Assembly (NCBI GenBank): GCA_025964635.1
Contig: JAOPYP010000407.1
Span: forward strand, 1-11,890
Length of the DNA: 11,890 nucleotides
Direction of reading: 5' to 3'
DNA from: Actinomycetes bacterium
GTDB taxonomy: Bacteria; Actinomycetota; Actinomycetes; Streptosporangiales; Streptosporangiaceae
The translations under genes and the position numbers were made by a program. This document shows positions 6,306-11,890 of the stretch, one piece after another; position 1 is the first letter of the stretch, and the number at the start of each line of letters is the position of its first letter. The notes beneath the pieces are model-generated. The model was not told where the DNA came from, ran no database searches, and saw nothing but the letters and a program-made list of their open reading frames with translations.

Positions 6306-6935
6306 GTGGCAGATCGCACGGACCTCACGCCGGCCGCCGACGACGCGGGCGCCGGTGACCGTCCCGCCGGGGAGGCCGCCGCCAGTCCCGGGGCCGAGCG
6401 CTGGCTCGATCCGGCGGAGATGAAGGCGTGGCTGGCATTCCTGGAGGTCAGCCACCTCCTCGAGCGCGCCATCGAGCACCAGCTCCGGCAGGACGCCGGG
6501 CTATCGCACGCGCAGTACGAGATCCTGTCCCGGCTGGAGGCCGCGGACGGCGGCCGGCTGCGGATGAGCGAGCTCGCGGACGTGATCGTGGTGTCCCGCA
6601 GCGGCCTGACCTACCAGATCACCCAGCTGGAGAAGGCCGGGCTGGTCCGCCGGGAGAAGTGCCCGTCGGACGAGCGGGGCATCCTGGCCATCCTCACCCC
6701 CGCGGGCCGGGACGCCCTGACCCGGGCCGCGCCTGGGCACCTGCGAGTCGTCCGCGAGAACCTCATCGACACGCTCACCCCGGCCCAGCGCGAGGCGCTG
6801 GCCGAAGGCCTCACCGCCGCCCGCGCCCGCCTCCGCCCCGCCTCCGGACCCCGCCGGCCCAACTCCGCCCCGCCGGCGCTGGAGGCGTCCTCACGCCAGG
6901 ATCCGGCGACGTTTCCCGCGGATCGTGCGCCTTAA
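6306..6935 (+). CDS. MarR-family transcriptional regulator
   Basis: A 209-residue winged helix-turn-helix protein of the MarR family, a dimeric repressor type often released by aromatic ligands or oxidation. The DNA-binding domain spans about residues 67-140: LSHAQYEILSRL, then MSELADVIVVSRSGLTYQITQLEKAGLV (helix-turn-helix, recognition helix about 97-111), then the wing with the family SDERG motif (121-125). The first about 30 residues are Ala/Gly/Asp-rich and the last about 35 Pro/Ala/Arg-rich, both probably disordered. GTG 6306 is chosen because a TAGGCT box lies 6 bases upstream. It is divergent from the dioxygenase gene, with twin operators between them, so control of that gene and of itself is the natural inference. 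It converges on hutF. Confidence 0.92.
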   Translation: MADRTDLTPAADDAGAGDRPAGEAAASPGAERWLDPAEMKAWLAFLEVSHLLERAIEHQLRQDAGLSHAQYEILSRLEAADGGRLRMSELADVIVVSRSGLTYQITQLEKAGLVRREKCPSDERGILAILTPAGRDALTRAAPGHLRVVRENLIDTLTPAQREALAEGLTAARARLRPASGPRRPNSAPPALEASSRQDPATFPADRAP

Positions 6936-7009
6936 TCGGTCGAAACCGGACACTGACGCGCACCGTCCGCGGGAAATGTGGTTTTGGCGGCGCAATTCGG
7001 CGGAGGCGA

Positions 7010-7055
7010 GGGGACCGGCGGGGGGAGGGGGGCGGCGGGGCGAGGGGGCGGTGGG
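7010..7055 (+). other. G-run cluster with G-quadruplex potential
   Basis: Six runs of three or more G lie within 46 bases: 7010-7013, 7020-7025, 7027-7032, 7037-7040, 7044-7048 and 7053-7055, with short loops. The cluster lies between the convergent marR and hutF genes and ends 1 base before the hutF stop. The G-rich strand is +, so a + strand transcript reading through from marR would carry it as RNA. Confidence 0.55.
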
Positions 7056-7056
7056 A

Positions 7057-8499
7057 TCAGGCGAGGAGGGGGCGGAGTGCGCTGGTGAGGGCGGCGGGGA
7101 CGTCGGGGACCAGCAGGTGCTGGCCGTTGCGGACGACGTCACGGCCGCCGGTCACCACGTCGGTCACGTCGGCCGCGGTGCCGGCGAAGATCACCGACTC
7201 CAGCGCGGTCGCGGGGGTCGCACCGGCCAGCCGGGGGGTGTCCAGGCGGACGGTGACCAGGTCGGCCACCGCGCCCGGCACGATCTCCCCCGCCTCCGGC
7301 CAGCCCAGGCAGGTGTGCCCGGCCACGGTGGCCGCCTCGGCCAGCGCGACGGCGCCGAACCGGCCGCGCCGCCCCGAGGCCAGCCGCTCGCCCAGTTCCA
7401 CGCGGCGGGCCTCGTCCAGCAGGTCGATCACCGCGTGACTGTCGCTGCCCACCGTCAGCGGGCTGCCCGCCGCGGCCAGCGACCCAGCGGGGCCGATGCC
7501 GTCAGCCAGGAAGGCCTCCGTGGTCGGGCACAGGCAGACGCATGTGCGGCTGCCGCCCAGCAACTCGATGTCGTGATGGGTGAGATGGGTGGCGTGCACC
7601 ATCGTGCTGCGCGGCCCCAGCGCCCCGGCCCCGTCGAGCACCCGCGCGGGGGTGGTCCCGTAGGCCGCGAGGCAGGCGTCGTTCTCCGCGGGCTGCTCGG
7701 ACAGGTGCGCGTGCAGCGGCGCCCCCAGGCGGTGCGACCACTCCACGACCGGGTGCATCTGGCCGGGCGGCACCGCGCGCACCGAGTGGATGGCCACCCC
7801 GGCCCGGGCGTGCGGCGCGAGCATCCCGTGCTCGTCGGGACCGAGCGCGGCCAGCCGGTCCGCCCACCGGCCCGCGTCCCCGTCGCTGAACCGCTGCTGC
7901 ACCGGCGACAGCGGCTCGGGCGTCCCGTCCGGGGCCAGCCCGCCCGTGAGGTAGCAGGTGTCCAGCAGCGTGATCCGCACCCCCGCCTCGGCCGCGGCCT
8001 GGATGAGGGCGCGGCCCATCTCGTTGGGGTCCGGGTACGGCGACCCGCCCGGCCCGTGGTGCAGGTAGTGGAACTCGCCCACGCAGGTCACCCCGGCCAG
8101 CGCCATCTCCGCGTAGACGGCCCGGGCCAGGGCCAGGTAGCTGTCCGGCGACAACCGCCCGGCGACCTGGTACATCCGCTCCCGCCAGGTCCAGAACGTG
8201 CCCTGGCCCGCCTCGGTGATCCCGCGCAGCGCCCGGTGGAACGCGTGCGAGTGCGCGTTGGCCAGGCCGGGCAGGGTGAGGCCCGGCCGCCGCTCGGTGC
8301 CCGGCGGCACCACCTCGGCCGGCACGTCCGGGGTTACGGCCCGGAACACGCCGCCGCTGGCCTCGATCAGCACCCGGGACCGGACGTCGCCGCGCCCCAG
8401 CCAGGCCAGCTCGGCGTGCCAGCGGCGGATCCCGGGGCCGGTCGCGCCCTCGCGGCCACCCGCCGCCTCGCGCCCGCCCGCCGCCCCGGGGCCGGTCAT
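7057..8499 (-). CDS. hutF: Formimidoylglutamate deiminase
   Basis: A 480-residue zinc amidohydrolase that converts N-formimino-L-glutamate to N-formyl-L-glutamate and ammonia, the HutF branch of histidine degradation. NAHSHAFHRAL gives metal ligands H83 and H85; HAHLSEQ gives H265 and E268; MVHATHL gives H302; GSDSHAV gives D353. The H265/E268/H302/D353 spacing is the same as I recall for H232/E235/H269/D320 of Pseudomonas HutF. FWTWRERMY, GEFHYLHH and CPTTEAFLADG are further family marks. The frame is open far upstream, but ATG 8499 is chosen because it overlaps the preceding stop as TGATG, indicating translational coupling to the M20 gene. The first 20 residues are a short Gly/Ala/Arg-Glu repeat-like extension. 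Function is confident. Confidence 0.94.
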   Translation of the reverse strand: MTGPGAAGGREAAGGREGATGPGIRRWHAELAWLGRGDVRSRVLIEASGGVFRAVTPDVPAEVVPPGTERRPGLTLPGLANAHSHAFHRALRGITEAGQGTFWTWRERMYQVAGRLSPDSYLALARAVYAEMALAGVTCVGEFHYLHHGPGGSPYPDPNEMGRALIQAAAEAGVRITLLDTCYLTGGLAPDGTPEPLSPVQQRFSDGDAGRWADRLAALGPDEHGMLAPHARAGVAIHSVRAVPPGQMHPVVEWSHRLGAPLHAHLSEQPAENDACLAAYGTTPARVLDGAGALGPRSTMVHATHLTHHDIELLGGSRTCVCLCPTTEAFLADGIGPAGSLAAAGSPLTVGSDSHAVIDLLDEARRVELGERLASGRRGRFGAVALAEAATVAGHTCLGWPEAGEIVPGAVADLVTVRLDTPRLAGATPATALESVIFAGTAADVTDVVTGGRDVVRNGQHLLVPDVPAALTSALRPLLA

Positions 8500-9836
8500 C
8501 AGCCGGCCAGGTCGCGCAGTACCGCCGCCAGCGCGGTGACCCCGGCCGTGCAGTCCGCGTCCCCGGCGTGCTCGGCCGGCGAGTGGGACACCCCGGTGGG
8601 GTTGCGGACGAAGAGCATCGCGGTGGGCAGCCGGGCGGCCAGCACCCCGGCGTCGTGCCCGGCCCCGGTGGGCAGGCTGGGCGCCTCGATCCCGCGCGCG
8701 GCCAGCGCCGCCGCCAGCCGGTCGGCCAGCGGGAGGTCGAACTCGACCTCGGGACTGAACGACTCCTGGCGGGCGGTCAGCCCGACCCGGTTCGCGTCGG
8801 ACTCCTGCCCGGCCACGGCCAGGATCTGGTCCACCATGGCCTCGAGCGTCGGGCCGTCCGGGGCCCGCACGTCCAGCCAGGCGCGCACCGCGGAGCACAC
8901 CGCGTTGGCCGCGCCCGGCTCCGCGGTCACCTTGCCGATCGTGGCCCGGGCCCCGCGTTCCACCGCGGCCTGGCGGGCGGCCAGCACGGTGGCCGCGTAG
9001 GGGATCATCGGGTCGCGCCGGCCCGCCAGCGCGGCCGTGCCCGCGTGATCAGCCTGCCCGGCGAAGTCGAGCCGCCACCGGCCGTGCGGCCAGATTCCCT
9101 CGGCGATGCCGACGGCGGCATCCAGGTCGGCCAGGGCCCGGCCCTGTTCGATGTGCAGCTCCACGTAGCAGCCGAGGCGGCCGATCAGGTCCTCGTCGCG
9201 GCCGATCGGCCCGGGATCCTGCCCGGCCGCCTGCATCGCGGCGGCCAGCGTGATCCCGTCGCCGTCCTCCAGCGCGCGGGCCCGGTCCGGGTCGATCGCG
9301 CCGGTCAGCAGGCGGCTGCCCAGGCAGGCGACCCCGAAGCGGGCCCCTTCCTCCTCGGCGAACGCGGCCACCGCGATCGGCCGGGCCGGGGTGAAGCCCT
9401 CGGCGCGGAGTTCGTCGATCGCCGCGAACGCGGACACCACGCCCAGCGGCCCGTCGTAGGCGCCACCGTCCGGCACCGAGTCCAGGTGGCTCCCCGTCGC
9501 TATCGCGCGCCCCGCCTCGCCGGCCGAGCTGGCCCGGGGGGACGACCCCCCGGAACCCCCCGCGCTACGCCGGCTCGGAGGGAACACGCCTCCGGCGCGC
9601 CCCGCCTCGCCGGCGACCGGGACATCCCACCAGGCCCAGAGGTTGCCGTTGCGGTCCGGGTCCAGGCGCAGCTGCCGGTGCCGGGCGGCGGCCTCGAACC
9701 AGGCCCGGCAGTCCAGGTCGGCCGGGGTCCAGGAGAACCGGCGGTATCCGCCGGTGCGCGGGTCCCGGCCGACCGGCAGCAGTGACTCCCAGAGGAACGC
9801 GAACGTCCCCGGGGCGGGGGTGGCGGCCGCGCTCAT
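8499..9836 (-). CDS. M20 Zn amidohydrolase, allantoate/N-carbamoyl-amino-acid type
   Basis: A 445-residue M20-family metalloamidohydrolase of the hydantoinase/carbamoylase group (AllC, L-N-carbamoylase relatives). Metal and catalytic residues are visible: GSHLDSVPDGGAYDGPLGV (H117, D128), AFAEEEGARF (E162/E163), VELHIEQG (H228), ADHAGT (H264) and GVSHSPAEH (H418), plus WLDVRAPD in the dimerisation-side lid. Annotation pipelines would call it allantoate amidohydrolase, but its place, coupled by TGATG overlaps to hutU before it and hutF after it, suggests it removes the formyl group from N-formylglutamate in place of HutG. That role is inference. ATG 9836 is chosen for the overlap; the frame is open further upstream. 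Residues about 75-110 contain a 30-residue low-complexity insertion between a beta strand and the first metal-binding motif, caused by a 90-bp palindromic repeat insertion. Confidence 0.9.
   Translation of the reverse strand: MSAAATPAPGTFAFLWESLLPVGRDPRTGGYRRFSWTPADLDCRAWFEAAARHRQLRLDPDRNGNLWAWWDVPVAGEAGRAGGVFPPSRRSAGGSGGSSPRASSAGEAGRAIATGSHLDSVPDGGAYDGPLGVVSAFAAIDELRAEGFTPARPIAVAAFAEEEGARFGVACLGSRLLTGAIDPDRARALEDGDGITLAAAMQAAGQDPGPIGRDEDLIGRLGCYVELHIEQGRALADLDAAVGIAEGIWPHGRWRLDFAGQADHAGTAALAGRRDPMIPYAATVLAARQAAVERGARATIGKVTAEPGAANAVCSAVRAWLDVRAPDGPTLEAMVDQILAVAGQESDANRVGLTARQESFSPEVEFDLPLADRLAAALAARGIEAPSLPTGAGHDAGVLAARLPTAMLFVRNPTGVSHSPAEHAGDADCTAGVTALAAVLRDLAG
9505..9614. repeat. 90-bp palindromic insertion between 20-bp direct repeats
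   Basis: The 20-mer GCGCGCCCCGCCTCGCCGGC occurs at 9505-9524 and again, identical, at 9595-9614, exactly 90 bases apart. Between them, CCGGGGGG (9534-9541) and CCCCCCGG (9546-9553) form an 8-bp hairpin with an ACGA loop. Outside it, 9524-9533 pairs with 9569-9578 with one wobble. The unit lies in frame in the M20 gene and duplicates AGEAGRA at residues 75-81 and 105-111. It looks like a mobile or amplified palindromic element that has inserted into a coding region. Confidence 0.8.
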
Positions 9837-11518
9837 CAGGGCTGCATCGGGACGCGCACGCCCCGCTGCGCGGCCACCTCGGCCGCTGCCTCGTACCCGG
9901 CGTCCACGTGCCGGATCACTCCCGTTCCCGGGTCGTTGGTCAGCACCCGCTCGAGCTTCTCCCCGGCCAGCCGGGTGCCGTCGGCCACACACACCTGGCC
10001 CGCGTGGATGGAGCGGCCGATGCCGACCCCGCCGCCGTGGTGGATGCTGACCCAGGACGCCCCGGACGCCGTGTTGACCAGCGCGTTCAGCAGCGGCCAG
10101 TCAGCGATCGCGTCGGAGCCGTCGGCCATTCCCTCGGTCTCCCGGTAGGGCGAGGCCACCGATCCGCAGTCGAGGTGGTCGCGGCCGAGCACGATCGGGG
10201 CCTGGACGTCGCCCCGGGCGACCAGCTCGTTGAACCGCAGCCCGGCCAGGTGCCGCTCGCCGTAACCGAGCCAGCAGATCCGGGCGGGCAGGCCCTGGAA
10301 GTGCACCTTCGCCTGGGCCATCCGGATCCACCGGGCCAGCGGCTCGTTGCCGGGGAACAGGTCGAGAATGGCGGCGTCGGTGGCGGCGATGTCGGCCGGG
10401 TCACCGGACAGCGCGGCCCACCGGAACGGTCCCCGGCCCTCGCAGAACAGGGGCCGGATGTAGGCGGGCACGAAGCCGGGGAAGTCGAAGGCCCGCTGGT
10501 AGCCGGCCAGCTGCGCCTCGCCGCGGATGGAGTTGCCGTAGTCGAAGACCTCCGCGCCCGCGTCCATGAACCCGACCATCGCCTCGACGTGCACGGCCAT
10601 CGACTGCCGGGCCCGCTCAGTGAAGCCGGCCGGATCCTCGGCCCGCAGCGCCGCCATGTCCTCGAACGCCACGCCGCGCGGCAGGTAGGTCAGCGGGTCG
10701 TGCGCCGAGGTCTGGTCGGTGACCACGTCGATCGGGGCGCCCATGGCCAGCATGCGGGGAAGCAGTTCCGCCGCGTTCCCGAGCAGGCCGATGGACAGCG
10801 GCTGGCCCGCGTCCCGGGCCGCGGTGGCCCGGCGCAGCGCGTCGTCGACGTCGTCCGCCGCCTCGTCCAGGTAGCCGAACTCGATCCGGCGGGCGATCCG
10901 CGACGGGTCGCAGTCGATGACGATCGCCACCCCGCCGTTCATGGTCACCGCGAGGGGCTGGGCGCCGCCCATGCCGCCCAGCCCGGCGGTCAGCGTGATC
11001 GTGCCGGACAGTGACCCCGCGAACCGTTTCGCCGCCACGGCCGCGAACGTCTCGTACGTGCCCTGCAGGATGCCCTGGGTCCCGATGTAGATCCACGACC
11101 CGGCGGTCATCTGGCCGTACATGGTCAGCCCGAGCGACTCCAGGCGGCGGAACTCCTCCCAGGTGGCCCACTGCGGGACGAGGTTGGAGTTGGCGATCAG
11201 CACCCGCGGCGCCCACTCGTGGGTCCGCATCACCCCCACCGGCTTGCCCGACTGGACGAGCAGGGTCTCGTCGCCCTGGAGGTCCTGCAGGCTGCGCACG
11301 ATCGCGTCGTAGGCCGGCCAGCTGCGGGCCGCGCGGCCCGAGCCGCCGTACACGATGAGCTGGTCGGGATGCTCGGCCACCTCGGGATCGAGGTTGTTCA
11401 TCAGCATCCGCATGGCCGCTTCCTGCGGCCAGCCCCGGCAGGACAGGGCGGTCCCGCGGGGCGCGCGCACGGGCCGGGGCCCGGCGGGCGGGGTGCCTGC
11501 TGTATTCGCGGCGGCCAT
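9836..11518 (-). CDS. hutU: Urocanate hydratase (urocanase)
   Basis: A 560-residue NAD+-dependent enzyme that hydrates urocanate to 4-imidazolone-5-propanoate, the second step of histidine degradation. The sequence is canonical over its length: NNLDPEVAEHPDQLIVYGGSGRAAR, SGKPVGVMRTHEWAPRVLIANSNLVPQW, MTAGSWIYIGTQGILQGTYETF, TAGLGGMGGAQPLA (the NAD-binding glycine-rich segment), RPLFCEGRGPFRW with the active-site cysteine at about residue 359, and HHGGGVGIGRSIHAG. ATG 11518 has AGGAG a few bases upstream and is used; the first about 20 residues are a variable extension. Its stop overlaps the ATG of the M20 gene as TGATG. No clear promoter was found upstream, and hutH is not adjacent, so histidine ammonia-lyase must lie elsewhere. 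Confidence 0.97.
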   Translation of the reverse strand: MAAANTAGTPPAGPRPVRAPRGTALSCRGWPQEAAMRMLMNNLDPEVAEHPDQLIVYGGSGRAARSWPAYDAIVRSLQDLQGDETLLVQSGKPVGVMRTHEWAPRVLIANSNLVPQWATWEEFRRLESLGLTMYGQMTAGSWIYIGTQGILQGTYETFAAVAAKRFAGSLSGTITLTAGLGGMGGAQPLAVTMNGGVAIVIDCDPSRIARRIEFGYLDEAADDVDDALRRATAARDAGQPLSIGLLGNAAELLPRMLAMGAPIDVVTDQTSAHDPLTYLPRGVAFEDMAALRAEDPAGFTERARQSMAVHVEAMVGFMDAGAEVFDYGNSIRGEAQLAGYQRAFDFPGFVPAYIRPLFCEGRGPFRWAALSGDPADIAATDAAILDLFPGNEPLARWIRMAQAKVHFQGLPARICWLGYGERHLAGLRFNELVARGDVQAPIVLGRDHLDCGSVASPYRETEGMADGSDAIADWPLLNALVNTASGASWVSIHHGGGVGIGRSIHAGQVCVADGTRLAGEKLERVLTNDPGTGVIRHVDAGYEAAAEVAAQRGVRVPMQP

Positions 11519-11530
11519 CGGCGCTCCTCA

Positions 11531-11777
11531 TCAGCTTCCGGCAGCGGCGTGATCACCGCCCCGGTCGTTCATCATGCCCCGGACCCGGCCGGGCGATGCC
11601 GTCGGGCTAGGGACCCTGGACACGACCGGGGTCGCGGCCAGCGCCGCGCCGGTGACGATGACCGCCGCTTCGGCGCCGGCGCGCTGAACGATCCCGGGCC
11701 GTGACGGCCCCCCGACCGAAATGTGCCGTGGGCGTGGGCCTGACGACGATGGCCGTGCTGGAGAGGATGCCGGGCAT
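11531..11777 (-). pseudogene. Short, apparently frameshifted gene between enolase-type gene and hutU
   Basis: An ATG at 11777 lies 2 bases after the stop of the upstream enolase-superfamily gene, with AGGAG 6 bases before it. Its frame gives a 56-codon protein ending at TAG 11607-11609, which begins plausibly (MPGILSSTAIVVRPTPTAHF) but becomes a run of Arg and His. In the +1 frame the same DNA reads AGAEAAVIVTGAALAATPVV with strong coding bias and ends at TGA 11531-11533, 12 bases before the hutU ATG. Removing one base from the six-base G run (C6 at 11708-11713 on the + strand) would join the two into about 81 residues. The GAEAAVIVTGAAL stretch is vaguely like racemase-type or Rossmann-type folds, but I do not recognise the protein. 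It could also be plain intergenic DNA. Confidence 0.3.
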
Positions 11778-11779
11778 GG

Positions 11780-11890
11780 TCACTCCTGGGCCCAGCGGGT
11801 GACGGCGGACTCGTCGATGTCGCCGCCCAGGCCAGGCTGCCGCGGGACGGGCAGGCAGCCGTCGGCATCGATGGCGAGCGGCTGAGCCAG
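11780..11890 (-). CDS. C-terminus of a mandelate racemase/muconate lactonizing enzyme-type protein (partial)
   Basis: Only the last 36 residues are in the window; the gene continues past the right edge. They end with PVPRQPGLGGDIDESAVTRW, which matches the very conserved tail of the enolase superfamily (a Pro-Gly-Leu-Gly stretch, then Asp-Glu followed by a short helix), as in sugar-acid dehydratases and dipeptide epimerases. The stop is TGA at 11780-11782. Which reaction it catalyses cannot be told from the tail. It lies on the same strand as hutU, 262 bases upstream, so it could belong to the same transcript. Confidence 0.65.
   Translation of the reverse strand: MAQPLAIDADGCLPVPRQPGLGGDIDESAVTRWAQE

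Noticed and set aside
8500..8898. Upstream extension of hutF
   Set aside because: The frame is open but overlaps the M20 coding sequence by about 400 bases; ATG 8499 with the TGATG overlap gives a normal HutF length.
6925..9000. 691-codon open frame on the + strand
   Set aside because: It lies opposite hutF and the M20 gene; its predicted protein is Arg/His/Gly/Gln-rich without motifs, as expected for the antisense of GC-rich genes.
9837..9992. Upstream extension of the M20 gene
   Set aside because: It would overlap the hutU 3' end, and the added residues are Arg/Gly/Pro-rich shadow sequence; ATG 9836 overlaps the hutU stop.
11572..11868. 98-codon open frame on the - strand
   Set aside because: It overlaps the clear enolase-superfamily C-terminus in another frame and is rich in Arg, Pro and Ser with no motif.

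Overview
This 11.9 kb window comes from a very high-GC actinomycete chromosome. Third codon positions are almost all G or C, GTG starts are common, and several promoters look leaderless. A PF04672-type (DUF574) S-adenosyl methyltransferase and a histidine-utilisation cluster of HutF type fit a filamentous actinomycete, perhaps a Streptosporangiales-like lineage. That placement is inference; no rRNA or other marker is present.

Left part (1-3300, + strand): an SppA-type S49 peptidase is followed after 18 bases by a flavin-reductase-like FMN protein, and then by the methyltransferase. A 607-base gene-free stretch (3293-3899) follows. It holds a perfect 14-bp palindrome, four helically phased GTGGA-type repeats, a promoter-like sequence and a very strong 14-bp hairpin. 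Together these outline a possible independent RNA of about 200 nt.

Right part (3900-11890, mostly - strand): reading leftwards from 11518, hutU, an M20 amidohydrolase and hutF are joined by two TGATG stop/start overlaps. The cluster is then interrupted by a convergent marR gene (+) and a divergent LigB/DODA-type dioxygenase (-). The last hut gene, hutI, lies beyond the dioxygenase. The enzymes account for urocanate -> imidazolonepropionate (HutU) -> formiminoglutamate (HutI) -> formylglutamate (HutF). No hutH and no recognisable hutG lies in the window. The M20 enzyme, coupled between hutU and hutF, is the obvious candidate for the missing N-formylglutamate deformylation step. At the right edge, the C-terminus of an enolase-superfamily protein and a short, apparently frameshifted reading frame sit just upstream of hutU.

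The most notable sequence structures are a 90-bp palindromic in-frame insertion inside the M20 gene, flanked by 20-bp direct repeats; a 6 x 15-bp repeat coding APGTT at the dioxygenase N-terminus; twin near-identical operators between marR and the dioxygenase, one placed on a leaderless marR promoter; a 50-bp-period repeat upstream of hutI; and a G-quadruplex-like G-run cluster between marR and hutF.
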